This document shows, piece after piece, positions 23,614 through 34,393 of a stretch of DNA of 64,000 bases (within the stretch, counting starts at the first letter, position 1; the number at the start of each line of letters is the position of its first letter). This stretch comes from Edaphochlamys debaryana (taxonomy: Eukaryota > Chlorophyta > Chlorophyceae > Chlamydomonadales): assembly GCA_016858145.1 (NCBI GenBank), contig JAEHOE010000023.1, forward strand, positions 310,001-374,000, read 5' to 3'. The position numbers were made by a program, and so were the translations under genes. A model generated the notes under the pieces. It searched no databases and was not told the origin of the DNA. It saw only the letters and a list, made by a program, of their open reading frames with translations.

Positions 23614-24130
23614 TGCGGAGGGGAGAGCCGCCGTGCAGCACAGCGACGAACTAGGGGCCGCCCCGGCCGCGGGGCATTGCCCCAGGGCCCCTAGGAGGGA
23701 GCCCCCAAGGGAGCCCCTGTCCCCCTCCTCCTCGGAGTACCACATGCTTGCATTACGGGCGGCCCCCTCGGCCAGAGCGGTGCGGCCCTGGGAGTGGGGC
23801 TCGGGGAGAGGGGCGCAGGCCGCTGGTAAGGTCAGGTCTCTGGTGGGCCGGTTGCACGGGGGGGTGCCGGCATGCAGCGAGTGCCCCCCGGTCGCAAGGG
23901 GAGCCACACATGCTCGAGCCACGCTTCCCCCGGGGGCAGGCGGCAGGCTTTCGCTCTGCGGCGCTTGGTCCTGCGCCTCGCCTGCATGAAGCCGCCGCCC
24001 AGCCTGAGCCCCGCACTGCCCTCCGTTCCTTACCTCCGGCCACTCCCCTTTCCCTTCAAGCGGCCCATCCCTCCCTCCCTTCCTCGCACCCCTCTCACCA
24101 CCTCCCATGCAGCCACGAGCCGTGGTGCGC

Positions 24131-24215
24131 TGCAGCGCCGCTACTTGCCCCCTGAGCTTGGCAGCAACTCAGAGAAGAGCCAATGTGGTGACGACCTGTC
24201 CTCCGCACCGGAATT
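24131..24215 (+). repeat. Dispersed copy of a wall-glycoprotein intron fragment
   Basis: The segment beginning GCGCCGCTACTTGCCCCCTG and including AGAGAAGAGCCAATG and CTGTCCTCCGCACC closely matches the intron at 44708-44772 (minus strand) of the wall-glycoprotein gene and at 49235-49310 (plus) in its inverted copy. No coding exon accompanies it here. Confidence 0.75.
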
Positions 24216-25176
24216 GGTTACCCGCGCAATCGCTGAACGGATGGAGGGTGCTGTTAGTTGCTCCTCTAGCATGGGAAGGGTGTTGTCTGTCCTTGCAAGC
24301 GTTGGTAGCAGGTGCCCTCGTGCGCCCCCCCGGCCGCCTGTTGAGGGACTAAGACAGACAGACAGATGTTACAGGTGTTGACCCAACCCGCACGCTCCGT
24401 TAGGGCCAGAGTCGGGGCACACCAAAGACTCAGATACGACTAGCTCTCCGCTGTAAGACCCGATGGAAGAAGCTGAGGCTGAGGCTAAGGCTGAGGCTTC
24501 CGCAGTCCCCTATCAGCAACAGCAGCCCTTGCCCAGGAAGCGCTTGGGCTCAAGCTGGGTCACCATATCTTGTGGAACTTATGTGTTAATCAAGGAGGAC
24601 TCGGGGTGTAGGCTGCGGGGTTTGTGTCCTGATGCCGGGGCCAGGTCCCGTCATGTCAAGGATGGAGGGCCAAGGGTCACGTCGTCGTGCGGCAAATTTG
24701 GCTCCATGCCGCCCAACCACTGATACAATGGAACTGTCGCACATGCAAACACTATCTTGTACTCTACCCACACACGCAGTCGTCGGCTGGTTAGGCGTGC
24801 CTCGAGTGTCGCAAGCATTTCACAACATCCTTCAAGTTCGAGAGCCCGGCAACCCCGCGCACAGACCAAAGCATTCATTTCCATACATACTGTGCGCTAG
24901 TGGTGGAATAGCGGTCCCTCGTGGAGGTCCACGCTGCCTCGTAGCGCTCGTCGGCATCAGGCGGCAACAGTCGCGTCGCGTCGGTCAGGTCCGCAACTCC
25001 CAAGAGCACAGCTACACCCCTCAATAATCACCAGTAGAAGGTAAGGAAGTCTGCCGAGCTCGTATCGGGGCGTATCGGCTAAGTCGCTAGTCTGATCCAT
25101 TCTCATTTTCGACACCCGACACCGCCATGCTTTGCTTACCGCCCCAGTCTCGCCCCTCGCAGGAACTGCCAGTGCC

Positions 25177-27900
25177 ATGGTTGTCAGGCTTCACAGACTT
25201 CTTGCTGTGTTGGCGCTCGTGTCAGCAGCATGGGGCGGCAAGGTGTCGCCCCAAGAGGCTAAGCGCAGCCTGATGCAAGCCTACCCAGGTTAGCTGCATG
25301 GACTGCGTGCCCACCCCCACCCCATCAGCTTGTGTAAGCCCTCTTTCTCCCTCTACCCAGAGCATGATTGGTCACTACCCGTGGAGAAGGTCGAGCACCC
25401 AAAACTCGACATTGACGTGAACGGTAGGGCTGATCTGAAGGCACGATGGGCTTCAACTTGAGGGGCCAAGCCTTCTGCCGTGTCTTAGTCGCTCACCGGT
25501 CCCGCGCCATCCCCTCGTGCCTTGAACCTCGTTACCCTGCAGACTTTTCAGAGCTGTACAAGGACAACCTCAAAGTCGACTTAATGGTGTGGCGCGACCG
25601 TGTTGCGTGCGGCGGCAAGCTGGAGATGGGGCCGTTCCTAGAGTGGGCCAAGTACGTCACAACGACTACTGGCACCAAGAAGATTGTGATCATCAAGGAC
25701 GGCAAGATTGGCTTCCCGGTAGAGGTGAGATAGCGCCGTTGTTGATAGACACTTGGACGGCGAAGAAGGGGAGGTTACGAGAGAAGTGAGGACTGATACG
25801 GGGGCGAAGGGCGCTCAGTTCAAGCCCTCCTTCCGGCTCACTCTTCCGTGCAGGGGCAAGAGACCATCTGGAACGAGACCTGCCCCGGCCCCTGCCATGG
25901 CCTGCTCTTGGCGCACATGAAGGGTGGGTGTGCCCGCCTGGCTCCCGTGCATTCCGTGCATTGCTTGCCTTGCTGGACTAGCACACAGACCTGTAGGGGC
26001 CACTTGCTAGGGGCGCAGGAAACACCCCTGATTTACCGGTCGCCCCGTACGTGCCTCTTGGGTCTGGTGCCCGCAGTGCTACGAAAATGGGTTGAGGCCT
26101 CACCGAAGGAATGGCCCAACGTTGTGTTCCTAATGAACGCGGCGGACGGGAGCATCTGCAAACGCTCCGAGCCCCCGTAAGCCATAGCAAGCGCTGATAG
26201 CAGCAGAGTGACGAGGGGCTGACTGCGTGGAAGCCGTCACCTAACTTGCTCTCAACCGGGCTCTTGCTCTTGTCCTTGCAGATCCGCTTGGACCCGCAAG
26301 TACAGGAAAGGCGGGTGCCCAGCGCCGCCCATGAGTGTCATCAAGACCTTGGGGGAAGACAAGTGGGTGGGGGCCATGGGGGCGGGTGCCGACGCAGTTG
26401 CTTGCAAAGGCTGCTGCTCCACGGCTGGGCGTATTGGACTGCCTGTGCTTACCGGGAGGCAATGCCCCTCGCCGGCACAGGCACGAGGACGTGCTGGTCC
26501 CGCTCCTGGCCGGCATGCAGCTGCAGGGCTGGGGACTGCACAGCTACCCATGGGAGAAGAAGATCGACAAGGCCATCTTCAGGGGCTCAGGCTTCTGCCA
26601 CGCGAAGCGCTTCTCGTACACTAACGGCGCATGCTCGTGAGTCTGAGTGGAAGGCCTGGGCCTAATAGGAATGACGCGCTACAGGGTTGCGGCCAGCGGC
26701 CTGAAGTAATCTTACTGTGCTTGACACTGACCACGTGCTACGGCCCGCATGGGCATACAGAGCCTTGACGCAGACGACATACCTCCCATTCCCCTTTGCT
26801 TGATCTTCTGCTCGCAGCCGCACCTACCTCGCTGCTCGAGTTGCGGTGAGTGGCTGGGGTGTAAGGAAAAGTGCAGCGATGGCACGCTCGGCTCCGGAGT
26901 GGCTGGTGTTGAACGGGGTGTCAATTGTTCAGAGTGACCCTTCCCCCTGCACTTGGCCTTGTCTTGTGCACGAGGTCGGGCCCTGACGACGATAGCCCTT
27001 GGCCCCCGCAGAACAACCCCGAGTGGCGGGAGCACATCGATGCGGGCCTCCTCAACCCCGGCCGCTTCAAGAGCCTGCAGTTCAACGGTTCCTTCCCAGT
27101 GTCGGTTGAGGACTCGGCGCACTTCCGCTTCACGCTCAACCTTGATGGCATCACCGCCTCGTCTCGGCTGAGCAAGCTGCTCGCACTCAACAGCGTGGTG
27201 CTGAAACAGGTGCTTAAGGAGCGGGAGGCAATCAACTTGGTCCCTCCACAAAGGACAGGGGGTTCCTCAGGGCTCGCAGCCTCTCAGGCCACCTTTGGGC
27301 CTGGCATTAAACCCAACACGCCGCCTCATCCCCCTCCCCCCTCTCCCCGCCCAGGCATCGCCCCACGTCGAGTGGTACTACCGCTCTCTGCTGCCCAACG
27401 TGCACTACCTGCCCTTCTGGGACCACGGCCGGGATGACATCCTCTGCGTGCTGGAGCAACGCAAGCGCCACCCGGTGAGCGCCTCATCACAGGTCACCAG
27501 CTTCCTGCACTCCTTGTCACACAGGCAGCAGCAGAGAGGGGGCCCACTTTGACCAGTCGGAAAGATGACACAACTGCGCGCCTCTCCATCCACAGGATAA
27601 GATCCTGAAGAAGATTGCTCAGAACGGCCAGGCTTTCGCCTACCACTACCTCCGCCCCGCCGCAAGGCGCCAATACTTCATAGAGGCGCTCAAGGAGTAC
27701 CGAGAGCTGTTCGGGTCGGACATGGACGACTACATCACCCAGCATGTGCGTGCATGAGTGCGGCAGTGCTGCCCCTGCTCTGCTGCACGCGCAACAACTG
27801 CGTACCGTTGCTGGGGCCCCGCCGCCGGCTAAGCAAGTAAGAGGGTGCACTGACCTGACGGCCGCCCCGATCCGGTTGCTTGCAGGCGGTTAATGCATGA
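25177..27900 (+). CDS. Secreted GT90 (CAP10/KDELC-type) glycosyltransferase
   Basis: Twelve exons fit: 25177-25288, 25361-25423, 25543-25724, 25854-25923, 26077-26176, 26282-26362, 26481-26636, 26818-26845, 27012-27209, 27355-27474, 27596-27745, 27886-27900; 424 residues. Residues 1-20 form a signal peptide (MVVRLHRLLAVLALVSAAWG). The family (PF05686, Glyco_transf_90) includes fungal CAP10 xylosyltransferases and animal protein O-glucosyltransferases; donor sugar here is unknown. Diagnostic blocks are NNPEWREHIDAGLL, FKSLQFNGSFP, the nucleotide-sugar-binding stretch RFTLNLDGITASSRLSKLL, NSVVLKQ, EWYYRSLLPNVHYLPF and the acidic D-H-G-R-D-D. Six or more Cys in the first half probably form disulfides. 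No KDEL-type tail (ends HAVNA). All introns are GT-AG. Its position amid exostosin-like genes and a wall protein suggests secretory-pathway glycosylation. Confidence 0.88.
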
Positions 27901-28951
27901 GCTGCTAGCCAAGTCCGCGAAACACGGCGGACATGACGGCTCTGGCAGGACATGGCTGGGATGCCGGCATGTTCGGGCACGTTGGACTCGTGCGCACTCT
28001 GGTGCAGGAGGGTTCGGTGCGTAGCGTCAGAGATATGTTGGTGCACGATAGCGATACCAGGCAGTCAGAGAACTGACCGAAGGGTGTAACAGGCCACAGT
28101 TATGTCGTCGGGGGATTCGCGGGGGGCGAGGGGAAGGGGTACGTGCCGTAGGGTAGATGCATTCCTGCTCGCATGCAATAGGCAATGCATTTATAGCCGA
28201 CTGTTAAACAGCATACTCGTGAAGTTCTGCAGTAGTCGCGAAGCCGCGAATGAGCTGCTGCATGCTGCGCAACACTTGGAACGCGAGGCGAGCCTTTTAT
28301 CGCTCACCAGTCGCGAGCTTGTAAACGTCACGGTACTATGCACTCGCCTTGAGCAGACTTACCAGCTTCGGCACGGTCGAGGCACCCTGCCCGACGATCG
28401 GCGACGAGGAGTTGGTGCCCGCTTCTGCGCAAGATGATACACCGTAGGCTGATCCGTTATCCTTACAACCTCATCAGCAGCACCGTGCCGGTCGGGACCA
28501 GAACCGAGGACACGGCGTGCGGGTCGCCGCAACCCCGCGGCAACCCGCGTGCCCCCGGAGTTGCGAGCAGACCCTGGATACCAGCACCGCTTCTCCGGCG
28601 CACCCTTTTGCTCTACGCCGAGTGTGTCGGCAGCAAAGCGCGCCTCACGCACTCCGCCAAACCGCCGAAACCGCCGCAAAATACGGCAGGTGCGCCACTC
28701 GCGGTGGAGGTGCGGACGCCGCCCGATGGAATACGTGATACAGCACTGCAAGAGGTGTATCTGTACGTGTCTCAATCGGGCTGCGTCGGGTGTTGTGGAA
28801 TCCACGCTTCATGCCGAGGTGGAGCATCCTCACCCAACTTGCCGCGACGAAGCGCGATGCCATCAGACACGCATGAAACAGCATCCGCTATCACCTCAAT
28901 GAAGCTTTACTGGTGACTGTCGCGGCCAGAGACGAGCCGTGGGCTCAGGTC
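27901..28951. other. GT90 3' UTR and upstream region of exostosin copy 3
   Basis: A TGTAA at 28085-28089 probably ends the GT90 transcript. The rest precedes the third exostosin gene. ORFs at 28102-28437 and 28434-28916 have no recognisable content and I do not call them genes. Confidence 0.5.
28085..28089 (+). terminator. Putative poly(A) signal TGTAA for the GT90 gene
   Basis: TGTAA lies about 185 nt after the stop codon at 27900, a usual distance for volvocine genes. Confidence 0.5.
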
Positions 28952-31900
28952 ATGTCGGCTCGAACATGGTGGCGAGGCACGGCCAACGAGGCGGCAAGCG
29001 CGGCGGTGAGCCCCTCCGGACCCCGGCGCTGTGTCCTTTGAGTGCTTCTCCTGCTGGTCCGTCTCGCCGTGTGTCCTCCCACTAGACTCCCAGCTGTCCT
29101 CCCAGCTGTCCTCTTTGACCCCTCCCCTCTCGCGCAGGCCGGGGTGCTCCTGCTCCTGCTCGCCCAAGCTGGCGCCGTGCCCTGTCCTGAGGGTTGTACG
29201 CTCCAAGGGACATGCAATGAAGAGTTGGGCAGGTGAGGGTGACACACCTGGCGTGCTCTGCTCGCTGCTTTTGGCGGTGTTTTACCCCTGAACCCACCGC
29301 AGGTGTGATTGCCCTCGCGACCGCACGGGCCCTGCCTGCGAGACAGAGCTCAGCGCCGAGGCTCTTGAGCAGAGGTGCCAGAAACTGGGCTTCAGGTCAT
29401 CAGCCGTCTGCATCAGTGACGGTGACAACTGGTGCCTTAATGGATGCAGCGGCCGCGGGGACTGCAGGGCTGGCTTCTGCAAGTGTGACCCCGGTAGGGC
29501 CTTGAGCGGCGGCAAGCGGCAGGAAGGGGCGACGGAAGGGGGGACGGAAGGGGCGACGGAAGGCGGGGACGGAAGGAAGGAAGGAAGGAAGGAAGGAAGG
29601 CACGGAAGGAAGGAAAGAAGGAAGGAAGGGAGGCATTCCCCTTTCCCATTCCTTCCCTCCTTTCCTTTCCTTCCTTCCTGTGGCCGAGTTCTTCACCCGC
29701 AGCTTTCGTCGGACTCCCTGGCACCGCCTCGTGCCGCGTGCTAGAATCGCGGCTCCGGTCCTCGTTGGGGCCTGGGAGGTGCAGGCAGCGGCAGGGGGGA
29801 CCGAGTGGCCATGTGTTAGGCGCTCCGTCAACCCACCTCACCCCAACCCTCCTGCCTTGCCTCTAGGCACGTTTGGCTCCGACTGCTCCCTGTCCCTGGG
29901 GCCGGACGGCAAGCCGCGGCTGCTGGCGGACCGGGGCTACACGCCCCGCGCCCGGGGCCCAAGGGTCTACGTGTACGAGCTGCCGCCCGCAATGAACACG
30001 TGGTGAGCGCTCCGCTGTTCCCGACGGTCGCCCCCAGGACTCGCTCGCCGGAGAGGGGCAATTCAGTGTTCGTCTTCTGCTAGACGACCCCATGTGCTTC
30101 CGTCCCCTCAGAACCTTACAATCTCTGGGCCCACTCACCCACCGTTCAGGCGCAACGCGGCGGCCCTAGACAGGCCCACCGCCCGTTTGTTCCTTGAGCG
30201 CCTGACGGCGACTGGCGCTCTTGTGGCGGATGGGGACAACGCCGACTGGTGGTTCATCCCCGTGACCATGAGGCGCGCGGCTGACGCTAAGACTCTTGCA
30301 GGTCGGGCTGCAGCCGTTTGAATCGTGTCTGGCTTCGCGCCGCTGTGTCGCTTGGCTGGAGCGATTGCCCTCTTGCCTCACAGGGGCTTTAGCCTACATT
30401 CGCCAGCGGCACCCCTGGTGGAACCAAACCCGAGGGCATCGCCACTTCGTGATTGCCGTCAGTGAGTGGCCTGGGGCTCAATGCCGGACAAACATGTGGT
30501 TGGTCTTGCCCATTCCGCCGTCGACTCCCGCACGTAAACCGCGCCGCAAGCCGTGGGCTGTCCCCACTTAGTTTCACCCATGGAACCTCATGCTCGTGCC
30601 ACGTCACCTCTGCCGTACAGGTGACCTGGGGCGCGCCGAGACGGACCGCAAGGCCGCCCTGGGCAGGCTGACCCACAACATGACGTTTGTGACCTATGTG
30701 GGGCGGGGCATGGGGCGCACGGGACCTGCAACAGCATGGGGGAATGTCATGGGAGTGTGTTATGCCTCAGCTTACCCCGCCCTCCTCATCTTGCGGATTG
30801 CTCCGCGCTGCTCTCTGCAGTGGGGCAACGTAAGGAATCGGACCGACAGCGACTGGGTGGCGTCGCACCGGAACGCGACAGACATGTGAGGTCAAGCCCT
30901 GGCCGGGCCGGCCTGGTCCCTGTTCCTGCTTGTGCCTCGCCGACACCTTCCTCCCTGCCGCCGCAGCGTCCTCCCTGTGTTCATCAGCCCCGGCAAGCTG
31001 AGGCGCATGGGCGCCTACAGCGGCCGCAACCACCCCAAGTACGACGCGAAGGCGCCCCGGGAGCAGAGGGAGCGCAATGGACCCACGCTCTTCTTTTCCG
31101 GGTGAGTGAGTTACATCAGTGCCGTAACGCGGCTGCTGGCACCCCGGTACCACCCACGAGCTCGGGGTGGGTGGGTGCACCGGGTGAGTTACACCAGGCG
31201 TGCGTGCACCACTTGGTGGATGGGGCGCTGGATAGTTCGCTGGTGGAAAGGGGCTCTGGGCAGATGCGCTCCGCGCATGCGGGCCCCGGACGTATGCCTT
31301 GCTACGTTTTCCCAACCGCCATGAACCAGGGGCGCCACGCATGAACCGTGCGCTTCCTCCCCTTTGTGTCCGTGTTCAGGCGCATCTGCGGGGACCACTC
31401 CCTGCCTCGCACGGACGTGTGGCCCTCCTGTGCGACCGACGTCGCGTCTGGCTACTCGGGGGGCGTCCGTCAGTTGGTGAGCGGCGCTGGCATGCGTGTG
31501 TGACCAATTGCCTCCTCGCACCCGTGTCGGCCGGGAGCTCCCTCCTGTGGCCCCATTCAAGCTGTGGACCTCCCTCGCCCAAACGAAACTGTTTCTAGGT
31601 CCACTTCCACCACTGGGAACGAACCGGATTCTACATCAACCCCACGGGTATCAATAAGAAGCAGGCCCCCACGCTGGAGACCTTCAACGAGGTGCGTGCA
31701 TGTGGAGGGGGCCTCTGGGACCTGCCTGCATGCTCAGGCCACACCTGGTCGCCGGGTACCGCGGCAGCACGCCCCATGCAGCACTTCCAGGCAAGGCTCC
31801 GTTGACGGGCACCTCATTTGGGTGGCCGTACCGCTGCAGCTGTGGACCCGCTACGGCAACCACCTGCTCACCTCCAAGTTCTGCTTGGCGCCTCTTGGTG

Positions 31901-32878
31901 GAGGGCACGGGCAGCGGCAGGTGAGCCGCGGGAGGGAAACAAGACGTCGGGGAGCATGTGGAAGGCGAGGTGTGTGAGCAACCCCCACCGTCCTCTCGTC
32001 GTGTTCCCGTCCCCGTCCCCAGGGTTTTAAGGTTCTGGGCGCTTCTCGCACAGAGCGCTCGTGGGCGAAGGGCCGACGACCTGGGCGAATGGTGACGGTT
32101 GTCCCCCTGTCCCTCCCCAGATCCAGGCCGCGCTGGCCGGCTGCGTCCCCGTGGTAATCTCTGACGGCGTGCTAGAGAGCTTTGAGCCGTACCTGGACTG
32201 GAACGAGTTCGGGGTGCGGGTGGCGGAGGCCGACATCCCCCGGCTGCACGAGATCCTGGCGGCAATCAGCCCAGAGGTGCGGGCAGCGGCATCCCTGGCG
32301 AAACTCAGGGGGCAATCCTGCAGACCACAAGCATGGCAAGGAAAACCATGTCACTTCTTGATGCTCTCAAGTTTTCTCGCCCCTCCCGTCCCCCTCCCCA
32401 GGAGTACGGCCGCAAGGTGTCCCGGCTCCGCTGCGCCGCCCAGCACCTTGCGTTCAGCACCGTGACGGGTTCCTTCATGGGCGAGAGCGGCCGCTTCGAC
32501 GCGTTCGAGACGCTGCTGGAGGTGCTGCGCGCCAAGGCCGAGCACCCGGGCGTGGCGCCGGAGGGGCTGCGGAGGGCGGACGCACGGCTGGACGCGTTCA
32601 TGGAGTGCAGGGAGGAGGGGGCGGGGGAGGAGGAGGAGAAGAGGCTGGGCAACACGCCAGGGTTCGAGGCGGTCGGCAAGGGCGGGCCCTCCCCTGTGGT
32701 TGTTCATGCGCCAAGCCCGCAGCGCCTCTGCAGCGTGTCCACCTTTGACGCCGGGGATCTGGCGGTACGAACGTGCTCCAAGGTGTTCGATCTGAGCGCC
32801 CGTCCGTACGGCCCTAGCGCTGGACTCATGTGCGAGGCAAGCACGGACCTTGTGGCCTGCCCCCGGCCCTGGAGCTGA
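28952..32878 (+). CDS. Exostosin-like glycosyltransferase with EGF module, copy 3
   Basis: Fourteen exons fit: 28952-29005, 29138-29232, 29303-29493, 29867-30002, 30150-30301, 30384-30461, 30621-30697, 30821-30885, 30967-31101, 31380-31476, 31599-31691, 31840-31920, 32121-32276, 32402-32878; 628 residues. N-terminal anchor (AGVLLLLLAQAGAVPC) is followed by Cys-rich EGF-like modules and the exostosin domain (YVYELPPAMNTW, DNADWWFIPV, HPWWNQTRGHRH, HRNATDIVLPVF, YSGGVRQL, CVPVVISDGVLESFEPYLDW). The preferred ATG (28952) is the one whose exon ends in phase with exon 2; the ATG at 28965 is out of phase. Compared with copies 1 and 2 it has an extra intron (30302-30383) and a longer insert with its own intron after HHWERTGFYI. 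It is separated from them by the ankyrin-type and GT90 genes, so the array is dispersed or was split by insertion. Confidence 0.85.
29520..29682. repeat. GGAA/GGAAGG purine tract with pyrimidine counterpart
   Basis: An intron of exostosin copy 3 holds GGGGACGGAAGG-type units, then a purine tract of GGAAGG units to about 29632, followed almost at once by a pyrimidine tract (CCTTCC units, about 29638-29682). The two halves are complementary, so they can pair as a long imperfect hairpin. Confidence 0.85.
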
Positions 32879-34393
32879 GCTGCGGGGTGTCATGGGGCAG
32901 CATGCGCCTGCGGAAGCGCGGCGCCGCGTTGGTGGATGGCAAGTCGGGTCCCGCCACAGCGCTGATGGACAGGTGCTAAGCAGGACCTGTGCATGGGGTT
33001 AGAAGGACATCAACGAAGCGAGGCGCTTGGTTGTGGTGTGGCGTAGGGCGTTTTGTGCATGGGATCCCTCGTTGTAAGCATTGTCGACTGCGACACTAGG
33101 CCGGGATGGCATTGGGTTCGATGGCTTGGGGACGGCCCCAGAAGTCACCGCATGGATACAATCCCATAGCGAGGGAGATGATCTCGGCTCAGCTCTTGTC
33201 CCAGGACCTTGAGGAAACAGAGCAGGAGGACTTCTTCTTTTTCAGGTTCTAGAATTGGACGGCCGGTTATCGCACGCGGGTCGCGGATATGCTCAGGCTC
33301 CAGGAGCCTGGGCCCCAATGGCATTGGGGCCCTGGGCCATCAGGCGTTCCGTCAGGGCCCCCGCACCCCGGCCGGCGTCTTCATCAAAGGCGAGGGAGCT
33401 CACCGCTTCCCTCTTACCATCGACCAGGGCGTCCCGCACCTCTCCGTGTAGGAGACCGCCTACAGCACTTCCCACGGTTCCTGGAAAAGGGGGGATCGGG
33501 GGGTTGCTGCGCTGGACGGCTAGTGGAGGTTATCACTAGCATATCACCCGGGCCACACCGTATGTGCAGTCTACATAGCAACCTCGGAAACGCAATGGCC
33601 ATCACAGCTCCGCCCCAGCCTGTCCCGGGCCCTGCTGGGCGCCGGCGAGGCGGTCGGCGGCGCAGGGCGGCGCGCGGAAAGCAGGTACCCGGAAAGCAGG
33701 TACCCGGTACCCGGGGGACCGGGGGAGGAGGAAGAACCTAACCGCACGCCAACTGTAACGTGCGCCACTGCACGCCAACCTAATCGCACGCCGTTCGCCT
33801 GAACGCACATGTGCCACGCCACCTTGGGACGGGGCTGCCCATCCTGCGCCTGCTTACTAAGTACCGTAGATCACCCACATTGCCACACAACTTCTCCTCG
33901 GCACACCACGCCGGGCCACCCTGTGGCGCTGCAACACTGCCGCCGCCACCCGCTGTGAACCTGCACTCCTGCACACATTAGCCTAAGCTACATACTCCGC
34001 TCTTGCCTCTTCCAGTGTGGCCGACGCCGCTAATGTACGGCAGCTGGCAAAATATGTAAGCCTTCTTCACATGAACACATGCCTGAATGAACACCACGGG
34101 CCGCTCAACAGCGCCCGGCCTTAACTTCCTGCTTACTAATTGACCTTCTATTTGACTTCTATTTGAACGTCCTCTTATGAACTTGATGCGCCAAATGTAC
34201 ATCATCGTGTCGCCGTGCCGTGCCCCCGCTGGGGCCCGGCCGCGTCCGGCCGCCGGAGACAGCCTCTCAAAAAAGGAGGCGGCGCTCAGCGGGGCCAGCT
34301 CAGCGCAACTAGCGTCACAGCTTGCCTCCGCGGTCCTCAGCGCCTACTACGCGCACTTGGCGGCCCCAAGAGAGGCGGCGCTCAGCGCGGGAC
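32879..34393. other. Convergent 3' regions of exostosin copy 3 and the wall glycoprotein
   Basis: Contains the 3' UTRs of both flanking genes. A TGTAA at 33073-33077 fits the plus-strand gene. A cluster of GGTACC sites (CAGGTACCCGG units) lies at 33682-33710. No gene is supported. Confidence 0.5.
33073..33077 (+). terminator. Putative poly(A) signal TGTAA for exostosin copy 3
   Basis: TGTAA about 195 nt after the stop at 32878. Confidence 0.45.

Larger units (their letters stand above)
23302..25176. other. Divergent intergenic region with repeat fragments
   Basis: Lies between the starts of the ankyrin-type gene (-) and the GT90 gene (+). It holds a pair of direct repeats (23390-23445, 23556-23613), a fragment matching an intron of the wall-glycoprotein gene (24131-24215), and an AGACAGACAGAC run near 24353. 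The 86-codon ORF at 24463-24723 is not supported as a gene. Confidence 0.5.

Noticed and set aside
24463..24723. 86-codon ORF beginning MEEAEAEAKAEA
   Set aside because: Starts in a GAGGCT simple repeat; no homology, splice or poly(A) context supports it.
28434..28916. 160-codon ORF upstream of exostosin copy 3
   Set aside because: No recognisable motif; overlaps other ORFs equally long in other frames and lies in the expected promoter/5' UTR.
28965..29005. Alternative start ATG at 28965 for exostosin copy 3
   Set aside because: Its exon would end in the wrong phase for the hydrophobic exon 2; the ATG at 28952 fits.
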